In this document: in pieces, positions 24,902 to 33,368 of the stretch
Layout: each line of letters begins with the position of its first letter
Position numbering within the stretch: the first letter of the stretch is position 1
Assembly (NCBI GenBank): GCA_023382675.1
Contig: JAHDWN010000019.1
Coordinates: 1-64,000 of the forward strand
Source of the DNA: Anaerolineae bacterium
GTDB taxonomy: Bacteria > Chloroflexota > Anaerolineae > Aggregatilineales > Phototrophicaceae
Length of the DNA stretch: 64,000 nucleotides
Reading direction: 5' to 3'
The notes under the pieces: model-generated
Told to the model about the DNA's origin: nothing
The model's database searches: none
The model's input: the letters and a program-made list of their open reading frames with translations, nothing else
Position numbers and translations under genes: made by a program

Positions 24902-26865
24902 CGATGGATATCCACACACGCGCACCGCAGACGGCGCGATCCGCAACCCGATGGGAACAGATCCGCAGTTCGAAACGCTGGCAGCGCAGTCTGCGCCATG
25001 CCGCCAGTTATGCACTCTTGCTCGCCGGGTCAGCATTCATGCTTTTCCCGATGCTCTGGATCATCTCTGCCAGTTTCAAACCAGGCTGGCAGATCTTCAC
25101 CCAGCCGCCGATCTGGATTCCCCAGCATTGGGAGGAAGTACGCGCAGGCAGCACCAATCGCATGATCAGTCTGTGGCAAGTCGAGGTCGATGGCGAGCCG
25201 CACAAAGTGATCGAACTGGGCGTCCGGCGCTACACCACCGTGATCGACGCGAGCAAGCTCCAAGAAGTACTGAGCGCACCAACGGATCAATTGGGCGAGG
25301 CAGCAGCGACGGACGTCAACGGCATTACGCTCAACGTCCGCGAATGGAGCGCGAATGGGGAATCAAGTCAGGTCGTGGCGCTAGCGCGCGGCGACGGGGA
25401 CACGTTAATCGTTGCGGACGTCGCGGCGCTGCAAGCGGCGGCTTTCCGTTTGCCTCTGGATGAGGTCAACAGCGGCGATCGCGCCGAGATACTGATCGGC
25501 GAGACCGAGTTTCGGGGGCGTGAGCTAGCGCTTGATGGCAACACAATCCAGGTCATCCCGATTGGACCCGAATCGCAGCTTACGGTCATGGGCGCGCCTG
25601 AGATCGCAGCATCTGCGCTGCTCGTCCCAGCGGAGAGCGTGAGCAGCGCTGGTTTCGCGCAGGTGGGCGAGACAGAGCTGCCGTTGGTCGCGGTCGAAGG
25701 GCTGGACGGCGATTACATCACGCTCGTCAGCGAGACCTGGCAGCCGGTCATCGACGAGGCGGAATTCGATGAGAAGGCGTTCATCGCGGTGCGGTCGCAG
25801 ATGACCGAGACACACCCCCTGCCAGTCAATGGCGTGGTGATGCAGGTTGCGGCCTACACGCCGGAGGACGGTCAGGCGATCGAGGTGGCGGTACTGGTCA
25901 GCGGCACGGCGCAGAGCGTGGTCATCCAGGTAGAGCAGGCGACTACGCTGCGATTGGCGCAACTGGGCGGCTTGACCAGCGCGCGCGGTGACCAGCTCAA
26001 TCGCATTCCCTACCGTGTACAGGATGGCTTCAGCGAGGGTATGGAAGGTGGCGAAACGGTCTCAGTGGCGTTAGTGGGCGATACGCGCGAGATGGCGCTG
26101 GTCGCGCCCGCAGCTGCCGTGGATGAGGCGTTCGATGTGGCGCCGGAAGCGATTCAGCGGGCGATGTACACTCAACTCCGCTTTGACGGCTACCGGGAAG
26201 CGCTGCAAACAAAGGTTGGCGAAACTTATTTTGGGACCTTCTTCGTCAATTCGTTCGTGCTGGTCATCCTCAACGCCATTGGTCATGTCTTGTCCTGTAT
26301 CGTGGTCGCGTATGCCTTCGCACGACTGCGCGCGCCAGGGAAGAATTTCTTCTTCGTAATTCTGCTCGGCACGATGATGCTGCCCTACCCAGTGACGCTC
26401 GTGCCTGTGTACGAGATCTTCCGTGATCTGGGGATGGTCAACACGCTCTGGCCTCTGTTCTTGCGCTCGTTCTTCGGCAATGCCTTCTTGATCTTCATGC
26501 TGCGGCAATTCTTCATGTCGATCCCGCGCGAGTTGGAAGAGGCGGCGCGCATCGATGGGGCGCATGTGTTGCAGATAATTCGCCATGTAATCGTGCCGCT
26601 GAGTAAGCCTGCCATCGCTACCGTCATCATCTTCACCTTCTGGTGGACATGGAACAGCTTTCTAGAGCCGTTTATTTATCTGAGCAGTCCGGAACTCTTC
26701 CCGGTCTCGGTTGGCTTGAATTTCTTCCGTGACCAGTTCGGTACGATCTTCTACGATCGGTTGATCGCTGCGTCGGTCTTGAGTATGGTGCCGATGATCG
26801 TGCTGTTCTTCTTCGCGCAGCGCTACTTCATTGAAGGCATTCAGCTTTCCGGCTTGAAAGGATGA
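24898..26865 (+). CDS. MalG/UgpE-type sugar ABC permease with a ~350-residue extracytoplasmic insertion
   Basis: At 655 residues this is more than twice the family length. The first helix (about 37-58) and the start of the usual loop (FTQPPIWIPQHW) are followed by about 350 extra residues (roughly 82-431). The normal remainder resumes at FGTFFVNSFVLV, including the EAA loop LEEAARIDGAHVLQIIRHVIVP. The insertion is free of strong membrane segments, acidic, and rich in valine-threonine strands, so it is probably a beta-rich domain outside the membrane. It may dock the binding protein or a glycan. The reading frame is continuous, with no sign of frameshift or fusion error. Start: TTG at 24898 (GGAG at 5 nt) or ATG at 24904. 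Confidence 0.88.
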   Translation: MTMDIHTRAPQTARSATRWEQIRSSKRWQRSLRHAASYALLLAGSAFMLFPMLWIISASFKPGWQIFTQPPIWIPQHWEEVRAGSTNRMISLWQVEVDGEPHKVIELGVRRYTTVIDASKLQEVLSAPTDQLGEAAATDVNGITLNVREWSANGESSQVVALARGDGDTLIVADVAALQAAAFRLPLDEVNSGDRAEILIGETEFRGRELALDGNTIQVIPIGPESQLTVMGAPEIAASALLVPAESVSSAGFAQVGETELPLVAVEGLDGDYITLVSETWQPVIDEAEFDEKAFIAVRSQMTETHPLPVNGVVMQVAAYTPEDGQAIEVAVLVSGTAQSVVIQVEQATTLRLAQLGGLTSARGDQLNRIPYRVQDGFSEGMEGGETVSVALVGDTREMALVAPAAAVDEAFDVAPEAIQRAMYTQLRFDGYREALQTKVGETYFGTFFVNSFVLVILNAIGHVLSCIVVAYAFARLRAPGKNFFFVILLGTMMLPYPVTLVPVYEIFRDLGMVNTLWPLFLRSFFGNAFLIFMLRQFFMSIPRELEEAARIDGAHVLQIIRHVIVPLSKPAIATVIIFTFWWTWNSFLEPFIYLSSPELFPVSVGLNFFRDQFGTIFYDRLIAASVLSMVPMIVLFFFAQRYFIEGIQLSGLKG

Positions 26866-26869
26866 CTTT

Positions 26870-27943
26870 ATGGTTCTCGGAGTGAGTACGCTCGCCGGGT
26901 TGCCGCTGCTGCGCCCCGGTGTTCGCCGGTTGCGCGTGTCCAGTTACGATCCGGCAGGCGGTAATAGTGATTGGTGGGCGTTCGAGCCGGGGCAGGCGCG
27001 CGATATTGCCCAACTGCAGGGGGCAGGCTGTATCAAGCACATTTGGATGACGATGTGGTCGGACGACAAATACACGCTGCGCAAAGTCTTACTGCGCATG
27101 TTCTGGGATGGCGAAAGCGAGCCGAGCGTCGAAACACCGATCGGCGATTTCTTTGGCATGGGACACAGCATGTGCCGCAACTTCGTCTCGTTGCCACTGC
27201 AAATGAGTCCAGAGGATGGGCGCTCTTTCAATTGCTGGTTTCCGATGCCGTACCAGAGCGAAGCGCGCATCGAAGTCGTCAACAACGCCAGTAAGCCGCT
27301 TAATTTCTACTTCTACATCGATTACGAGGCATACCCCGAAGGTACGCGCCTGGATGATTTCGGGCGCTTTCATGCCCAGTGGCGGCGCGTCAACCCGACC
27401 CCAGGCTGGGCAGATCCATCGGTGCGCTGGGAGGACGACCACGAGAAGATGCGCGAAGCCTGGCGCACGCCCAACGTTACGGGTGAAGACAACTATGTCA
27501 TTCTGGAGGCGGAAGGGCGTGGGCATTACGTCGGCTGTCACCTGGATATCGACTGCTTTTCGCGCCAGGCGAACGATTGGTATGGCGAGGGCGACGACAT
27601 GATCTTTGTTGATGGCGCGCCCTGGCCTGGGCTGCACGGCACAGGCACGGAGGACTACTTCAACACTGCTTTCTGCCCGACTCAGGAATACAGCGCTCCC
27701 TATCACGGCGTCATCCTCTACCAGGGCACGCAGGATTGGAAGTGGCGCGGCAAGAACTCGATTTACCGCTACCACATTGAAGACCCGATCTTTTTTGAGC
27801 AGTCGATCAAGGTGACGATTGAGCACGGGCATGCCAACAAACTGACCAACGATTACTCATCAACCGGCTACTGGTATCAGGCGGAACCGCACAAGCCGCT
27901 CCCGCCGATGCTGTCGATCGACGAACGGTTGCCCAGGTTATAG
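26870..27943 (+). CDS. Glycoside hydrolase family 172 (DUF2961) protein
   Basis: The 357-residue protein carries the DUF2961 hallmarks: an N-terminal jelly-roll pattern (HIWMTMWSDD, VETPIGDFFGMGH), FPMPYQSEARIEV, and the strongly conserved GLHGTGTEDYFNTAF. The Glu of GTEDY is a likely catalytic residue. DUF2961 was re-classified as GH172, whose characterised members act on alpha-D-fructofuranosyl or D-arabinofuranosyl linkages as homo-oligomers. AAAGGA lies 7 nt before the ATG. No signal peptide is visible. It sits between the importer and GH2 genes, suggesting that the imported oligosaccharide contains a furanose or other uncommon linkage. Confidence 0.87.
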   Translation: MVLGVSTLAGLPLLRPGVRRLRVSSYDPAGGNSDWWAFEPGQARDIAQLQGAGCIKHIWMTMWSDDKYTLRKVLLRMFWDGESEPSVETPIGDFFGMGHSMCRNFVSLPLQMSPEDGRSFNCWFPMPYQSEARIEVVNNASKPLNFYFYIDYEAYPEGTRLDDFGRFHAQWRRVNPTPGWADPSVRWEDDHEKMREAWRTPNVTGEDNYVILEAEGRGHYVGCHLDIDCFSRQANDWYGEGDDMIFVDGAPWPGLHGTGTEDYFNTAFCPTQEYSAPYHGVILYQGTQDWKWRGKNSIYRYHIEDPIFFEQSIKVTIEHGHANKLTNDYSSTGYWYQAEPHKPLPPMLSIDERLPRL

Positions 27944-27967
27944 CCCAAAAGTACGAGGATGGCATTC

Positions 27968-30631
27968 ATGGATCAGTGGCACAACACCATCAACCCACTG
28001 TTCCTGTCGCTGGATGGCGAGTGGGACTTTACGCTCGATGGTCAGACAGGCATGATCAGGACGCCGGGTACCTGGGAAGCGCAGGGATACGCGCGCCGAG
28101 TCGAGGGTCCCGCTGTCTACCGGCGCACGGTCGCCATCCCGGCGGCGTGGCAGGGAATGCGCGTTCAGCTTCAGTTTGACGCGGCCAGCTACCATGTCGA
28201 AGCGCATGTCAACGGCATGAGCGTCGGCGAACACATCGGTATGTGGTCGGCTTTCGCCTTCGACATCACTGACTCAATCCGCTGCGGTGAAGATAACACG
28301 CTCGAATTGACCATCTTCAAGCCAGGTGAACGCTTCCCGATGCGCGAATCGCTGGCGGGTTTTCTACCCGATGTCTCGATCCCGTTCGGCGGGATCTGGC
28401 AGCAGGCGCGGCTCGTGGCGTATCCCGGCGCTGCCATCAGCAATCTCTGGTTGCTGCCGAATGTCGAGTCCGGGATCGTGCGCGTCGAGGCGCGCTTGCA
28501 CCAAGCGTCCGGCATGACCGCGAGCGTGCGCCTGCTCGATCCAAGCGGACAAGAGGTCGCCACCTGGCAAGATGTTGTCGATGCCGATCAACTGCGCGCC
28601 GAACTCTTGGTGGAAACGCCGCGCCTATGGCAGCCAGACGATCCCGCAGTCTACACGGCGGAGATTTGCCTGGAAGCGGACGGCGAGAAACAGGCACGGA
28701 TTGAGCGCAGTTTCGGTTTTCGGTCACTGCTGCACCGCGGCGATCAACTGATGTTCAATGGCGCGCCAGTGTTTCTACGCGGAGTCCTCAACTGGGGCTG
28801 GTATCCGGATATTTTGTGCCCTGCGCCGGATGAGGCAACCATCCGCGAGGAGTTCCGCCGTGTGCGCGCGCTCGGCTACAACCTGGTCAAGCTGTGCCTG
28901 TATGTGCCATCGCCACTGTACTTCGAGATCGCGGACGAAGAAGGCATGTTGCTTTGGCTGGAACTGCCCATGTGGCTGCCGGACGTGACGCCGAGACTGG
29001 AAGCGCAGGCACCGGTCGAATACGCCGAGATACTCGCCCAGGTGCATCACCATCCGTCGATTGTCATCTACAGCCTGGGCTGTGAACTCGACGCCGCCGT
29101 CGACGCCGACCTATTGCGCCATCTCGATGTCATCGTGCGCAGCCGTACCAGCGGCGTGCTCGCCTGCGATAACAGCGGCTCCGGCGAGGCGTACGGCGGG
29201 CTGACGTTCGACTACGCCGATTTCAACGACTATCACTTCTACTGCGACTTACATTATTTCACGCCGCTGGTCGATCATTTCAGCCGCGACTGGCGACCGC
29301 CGCGCCCCTGGATTTTTGGCGAGTTTTGCGATGCCGACGACTATCGCGATCTGGACGAGATCGCCGCGGCGTTCGGTGGCGCGCTGCCCTGGTATCTGGC
29401 GGATAAGAACCCGATCCATCCCCTGGAGAAGCTGGCGTATCCGGAACAGGCGGCGCGCATGGCGAAGCTGGCCGATCTGGGCTTCAGCGGGCAGGACTTG
29501 CAGCGTATTTCGCGCGAGCAGTCGTTCCTCATCCGCAAGACGATCCTGGAAAAGGTACGCGGGCGCGCCGGGATGGGCGGCTACGTGGTGACGGGACTGC
29601 GCGATACGCCGCTGGCGACTTCGTCGATGTTCGACGATTTTGGCCGCAGCAAGTACGATGTGGACGCCTTCCGTGTCTTCAATGCCGACTCAGTGCTGGT
29701 GCTGGAACAGGGGCGGCGGCGCATCTGGCAGCGCGGCGGCGACCGTCCCACGCCAGTTGACCGTTTTAACCTGTGGGCAAACGCGCCGGTCGATTACCGG
29801 ATCGTCCTGGCGCACACAGGCGCGCCGCTGCCGGATGGCGAGCTGGTTTGGCATCTACTGGCTATGCAGGGCGGCTCGGCGGCGAGCGGTCGCAGCCGCG
29901 TCAGGGCGTCAAAAATCAACGGCGCGCCGCGCGAGATCGCCAGCATCGCCTTCGTCACGCCGCCGGATTCCGGGCAGTTCACCTTATGGGTTGACCTAGC
30001 TGACCTGCACAATGATTGGACTTTGTGGATTTATCCGGCTCCCGCGCCGCTGCCCACGCTGGCGTGGCATGATCCGGGTGGTGCACTGAGCGACATGGCG
30101 AGCCTGAAGGCAGGGGCACTGGATGTGAGCCATGCGCGAGACTTCGACTCGGTGGGCGAGCGTGTGCTGATCACCAGTGCGCCGAATGACGCGGTGATGG
30201 CGTTCGTGCGCGACGGCGGGCGGGCGTTGATCCTTCAGCAGGGCGCGGGTGGCTTGCCTGCCCTGGCGCGCCCGTTCTGGCGTGAATCGATCAAGTTGAT
30301 CTACGACCATCCGGTCTGGGACGGTTTCCCGCACCAGGGTTACGCCGATTTGCAGTTCTATCATCTGGCGACAGATTTCGCGCTGAATACGGATCAACTC
30401 AGAGCATCAATGCCTGATCTCGCTGCGGTGACGCCGATTCTGCGCCGCCTCGATGTCCGGCTGTTCACACTGGCAGATTATCTGGTTGAGCTGCACATCG
30501 GCAGTGGTGTCGCGCTGGCATCCACGCTGCGTTTCGCCGGCGGCCTGGGCGACCAGGTACATGGGCTGGACGCGAATGTCGCCGGGCGTTATCTGATTGG
30601 GCAGATGTTGCAGTATCTCGCCGGGGCGTAG
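27968..30631 (+). CDS. Glycoside hydrolase family 2 protein with NE-to-CE change
   Basis: The 887-residue protein has the GH2 order: sugar-binding jelly roll (LDGEWDFTLD...), immunoglobulin-like domain, TIM barrel, and an added C-terminal part. The acid/base region reads HHPSIVIYSLGCEL, with Glu at about 373 but Cys in place of the nearly invariant Asn before it. The nucleophile region is WIFGEFCDAD with Glu at about 452. Both catalytic Glu are kept, so activity is expected, but the missing Asn normally contacts the sugar 2-hydroxyl, so specificity may be unusual. The ATG at 27968 has GAGG at 9 nt; the ATG at 27959 is too close to it. It is cytoplasmic by sequence. Beta-galactosidase, beta-glucuronidase or beta-mannosidase activity cannot be told apart. 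Confidence 0.88.
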   Translation: MDQWHNTINPLFLSLDGEWDFTLDGQTGMIRTPGTWEAQGYARRVEGPAVYRRTVAIPAAWQGMRVQLQFDAASYHVEAHVNGMSVGEHIGMWSAFAFDITDSIRCGEDNTLELTIFKPGERFPMRESLAGFLPDVSIPFGGIWQQARLVAYPGAAISNLWLLPNVESGIVRVEARLHQASGMTASVRLLDPSGQEVATWQDVVDADQLRAELLVETPRLWQPDDPAVYTAEICLEADGEKQARIERSFGFRSLLHRGDQLMFNGAPVFLRGVLNWGWYPDILCPAPDEATIREEFRRVRALGYNLVKLCLYVPSPLYFEIADEEGMLLWLELPMWLPDVTPRLEAQAPVEYAEILAQVHHHPSIVIYSLGCELDAAVDADLLRHLDVIVRSRTSGVLACDNSGSGEAYGGLTFDYADFNDYHFYCDLHYFTPLVDHFSRDWRPPRPWIFGEFCDADDYRDLDEIAAAFGGALPWYLADKNPIHPLEKLAYPEQAARMAKLADLGFSGQDLQRISREQSFLIRKTILEKVRGRAGMGGYVVTGLRDTPLATSSMFDDFGRSKYDVDAFRVFNADSVLVLEQGRRRIWQRGGDRPTPVDRFNLWANAPVDYRIVLAHTGAPLPDGELVWHLLAMQGGSAASGRSRVRASKINGAPREIASIAFVTPPDSGQFTLWVDLADLHNDWTLWIYPAPAPLPTLAWHDPGGALSDMASLKAGALDVSHARDFDSVGERVLITSAPNDAVMAFVRDGGRALILQQGAGGLPALARPFWRESIKLIYDHPVWDGFPHQGYADLQFYHLATDFALNTDQLRASMPDLAAVTPILRRLDVRLFTLADYLVELHIGSGVALASTLRFAGGLGDQVHGLDANVAGRYLIGQMLQYLAGA

Positions 30632-30665
30632 GTTCAATATGGCACGAGGTCTAACATAGACAGCA

Positions 30666-31763
30666 ATGACTATAGCAAATCAGACTGGGTGGTGGGACGT
30701 TGAATTGGAGACGATGCCGGGCTTCGAAATGGCAATGCGGCGCATCTACGCCTGGTTTGAAGGCGCGATAGTCGACCGGCCTCCCATCCGCTTCATGGCC
30801 CACAACGCGTTTGTCGAAGATGCCAACGCCGCCTATCCTTCAGGTACGCTAAGAGACCGCTGGTTCGACGCCGATTTCCAGGTCGAGACATATCTCAACA
30901 GCATCGCCGGCAAAACTTTCCACGGCGAGACGTTCCCGGTCTTCTGGCCGAATCTAGGTCCCGAAGTCTATGCGGCGTTCTATGGCAGCGAATTGATCTA
31001 CGGCGAAGTTACCGCGTGGTCGAAGCCGCTGATCCATGATTGGGATGATGTGCCTCGTCTGCGCTTGGACATGGAGAACACGTACTTCAGGAAACTCGAC
31101 GAACTGACGCAGTGCGCGCTCGAACGCTGTGCAGGCAAGTCTCTGGTGGGGTTCACGGATTTGCACCCCGGAGTGGATTGTGCCGCTGCCTGGCGCGATC
31201 CTGAGCAGCTCTGCATCGATATGATCGAAAATTCTGAGCGGGTCGAGCAGTTGATCGAGATCGCCATCAACGACTTCGAGACCATCTATGATCGCTTCGA
31301 CACCCTCTTGAAGAAGCACCGGCAGCTCTCGGTAAGCTGGATGGGGATACCCTCGTTTGGGCGCATGCACATCCCAAGCTGTGACTTCTCAGCCCTCATA
31401 TCCCCCAGACTGTTTGAGCGTTTCTGCTTGCCGGTTCTGCAGCGCGAAGTCAAGACAATGACTCACAACATTTTCCACGTGGACGGGCGTGGTGTTGCCC
31501 GGCACATCGATATGATACTGGACGTGCCGGAAGTTCACGCGATCCAATGGGTTCAGGGCGTAGGTGATGATCTGCCCATCATGCAGTGGGTGCCGTTCAT
31601 CAAGAAGCTGCAAAAGCATCTGCCTGTGATTGTCGACCTGAACAAATCCGAGCTTGATGCGTTCATAGCAGAAGTCGAACCTGAAGGTATCTTCCTATGG
31701 GTCGCGACCGAGAACGAAGATGAAGAGAACGCATTGTTGAAGCGGATCGAGCAATGGACGTAG
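30666..31763 (+). CDS. URO-D/MtaA-superfamily protein 4, with HxDG in place of HxCG
   Basis: The 365-residue protein has the barrel pattern of the uroporphyrinogen-decarboxylase superfamily. The region that holds the zinc motif in the 10-13.8 kb paralogues reads FHVDGRG, with Asp in place of Cys. GFTDLHPGVD and VQGVGDDLPIMQW are other family-like blocks. It is the last gene of the second importer operon, 34 bp after GH2. The motif change suggests a different metal site or loss of metal, so it may bind or act on a different methyl donor or acceptor. It shares this change with the convergent gene at 31921. Confidence 0.8.
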   Translation: MTIANQTGWWDVELETMPGFEMAMRRIYAWFEGAIVDRPPIRFMAHNAFVEDANAAYPSGTLRDRWFDADFQVETYLNSIAGKTFHGETFPVFWPNLGPEVYAAFYGSELIYGEVTAWSKPLIHDWDDVPRLRLDMENTYFRKLDELTQCALERCAGKSLVGFTDLHPGVDCAAAWRDPEQLCIDMIENSERVEQLIEIAINDFETIYDRFDTLLKKHRQLSVSWMGIPSFGRMHIPSCDFSALISPRLFERFCLPVLQREVKTMTHNIFHVDGRGVARHIDMILDVPEVHAIQWVQGVGDDLPIMQWVPFIKKLQKHLPVIVDLNKSELDAFIAEVEPEGIFLWVATENEDEENALLKRIEQWT

Positions 31764-31920
31764 CCTGAGAAAAGACTGTTGCAATGACCGATGTGAAATC
31801 GTCATGCGGTGTGCATGGCAGACAAATCCGTGATAATTGATTCCGGCGTCCTGTCTACACATGGCCGTTACCGCATCGAGATTGTCCGAGGCGGCCGGGT
31901 GACACCGATAGTCAGTGAAA

Positions 31921-33012
31921 TCAACGCAGCGAACGATATGGCGTCTCGACCACTGTATTCACCAGCGCCCAGAAGTTTGCCAGCGGTGTGTCCAATTGGA
32001 CATGATGCGTTGGGCCGATGATCAAGCCACCGTCATGATCGACGCTCGCGAGGCGCTCGAGCACTTCAGCACGAACATCTTCCGATGTACCACGGGGTAG
32101 TGTGTACTGTTCGTCAATGGTCCCCCAGAAGCACAATTTATCCCCGTAGGCTTTCTTCACATCCGCCGGATTCATGCTGGCAGGTTGAATCGGATTCAGC
32201 ACGTCGACGCCGATTTCGATTAGCTCTGGAATAATGGGCAGGATATGGCCGTCCGAATGGTAGGCGACCTTCACCTGTGGATTGATCGCTTTCAGTTCGG
32301 CGATGAAATTCGCCATGCGCGGTTTCAGAAACCGACGCCACGTGTTGGGCGAGATGAGCATCTTGTGCTGCGCTCCCACGTCATCGCCTGTCCAGATCAT
32401 ATCGACGCCCAGTTCAACCAGCTTCTTGGCGGCTGTCAGATGGTAGCGGTAGGGGAAATCGAGGATGGTATCGACAAGATCTGGGTTCAGGACGAAATCC
32501 ATCAACATTTGCTCATAGCCGCGCAGCGCCCAGGCTGCCTCGAATATGGTCGTGACTGTGGCGCCGACGATCCAGTATTCGTCTCTAAATTCACGAATCA
32601 TACGTCGAGCGTCATCGTAGAGTTCGGGTCGGGTTGGATCAGGAGCGCTATAGGCCGCGACACCGGCGTCGTTTGCAAGCGGATGGTGGATTATCTCGGT
32701 GTACCAGCCGCTGCCAAACGGTGTCTCGTATTCCTGAATACCCCATCCGACTCCCCATTCATCGACATAGGGTTTGTCCGCCTGATAATAGGAGTTGGCC
32801 CAGCCGACCGACGTCAGCAGCATATCTTCATCCAGCGCGCGTTCCAGTTCGTAGGTATTGCCGCCGCCATGCGGATTCTGTGGCCTGTCATCCTTCAGAT
32901 TCATATCGGCCCGGAGACGGTCGGCAAATTCCGGCGTGAAGCTGATTTGCATCGGGCAGCGATCTGGAATCTGGTGATCCAGCGCCAGTAGTACTCTGTC
33001 ACGGTGTTTCAT
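31921..33012 (-). CDS. URO-D/MtaA-superfamily protein 5, with HxDG in place of HxCG
   Basis: The 363-residue product shows a classical N-terminus (MKHRDRVLLALDHQIPDRCPM) and barrel signature. The zinc-motif region reads AYHSDGHILP, so the usual Cys is Asp, as in protein 4. Blocks such as IWTGDDVGAQHKMLISP and FWGTIDEQYTLP are typical of the group often annotated as uroporphyrinogen decarboxylase in sugar-degradation clusters. The start at 33012 has GGGAG at 8 nt; the frame is open to 33096. It is transcribed alone, divergent from the activase gene at 33369 and convergent with protein 4. Role unknown. Confidence 0.83.
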   Translation of the reverse strand: MKHRDRVLLALDHQIPDRCPMQISFTPEFADRLRADMNLKDDRPQNPHGGGNTYELERALDEDMLLTSVGWANSYYQADKPYVDEWGVGWGIQEYETPFGSGWYTEIIHHPLANDAGVAAYSAPDPTRPELYDDARRMIREFRDEYWIVGATVTTIFEAAWALRGYEQMLMDFVLNPDLVDTILDFPYRYHLTAAKKLVELGVDMIWTGDDVGAQHKMLISPNTWRRFLKPRMANFIAELKAINPQVKVAYHSDGHILPIIPELIEIGVDVLNPIQPASMNPADVKKAYGDKLCFWGTIDEQYTLPRGTSEDVRAEVLERLASVDHDGGLIIGPTHHVQLDTPLANFWALVNTVVETPYRSLR

Positions 33013-33368
33013 GATGCTTGCTCCCGTGGTTTGAACGTCAGACGATGATAGCGCGGCTGCCGGGTTGAATTGTATCCATTTCAAATAAGCCACCAATTCG
33101 CCTGGGATTGGTAATGCAATCTGACATGCTTATGGATGATTTTTCTCACGTCTAATGTCAGCTCGTGAGGAAGCTGTGATTTTGCCAAGCGACACGTTGT
33201 ACAGTAAACTGCGCGACAGGATGGGTTGGCTAGTATTTCCCTGCTGCAATGTTACGATCCGGCTTGATTTGACGACGTGGTCGAGACAAGGCGACGCCGT
33301 GCCGGACACGCAATTGCGCCTCTCTGCAGAATCGTTAGGGCCTTTTGTGGGCTAGTGGGTGATCTTGA
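33013..33368. other. 356-bp divergent intergenic region
   Basis: It separates the URO-D protein 5 gene (minus) from the activase gene (plus). Apart from the operator-like sequence at 33197-33208 no hairpin, RNA motif or convincing ORF was seen, and no strong -35/-10 pair was recognised. Confidence 0.5.
33197..33208. promoter_or_regulatory. Operator-like sequence TTGTACAGTAAA
   Basis: It is identical at 11 of 12 positions to the site in the leader of the diiron/GH31 operon (22099-22110). It lies between the divergent URO-D protein 5 and activase genes, about 160 bp before the activase start, but without a clear promoter at the expected distance. Confidence 0.3.

Noticed and set aside
30649..30662. 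A partial operator-like palindrome (GTCTA-ACA-TAGAC) before the URO-D protein 4 gene
   Set aside because: The half-site layout differs from the other sites and it overlaps the region of the ribosome-binding site; too weak to list.
31852..31863. A match to the operator pattern (ATGTGTAGACAG on the minus strand)
   Set aside because: It lies between two convergent genes, where no promoter is expected, so it is probably a chance match.
10346..33012. Haem-pathway uroporphyrinogen decarboxylases
   Set aside because: Five divergent copies, three with HxCG zinc motifs, beside a corrinoid carrier and activase and without other haem genes, fit methyltransferase-type members better.
33155..33355. A 66-codon frame upstream of the activase gene
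   Set aside because: It has no homology-like features and lies in a divergent promoter region.
33013..33368. A cobalamin riboswitch before the corrinoid activase
   Set aside because: No B12-box-like sequence or matching stem set was recognised here or upstream of the other corrinoid genes.
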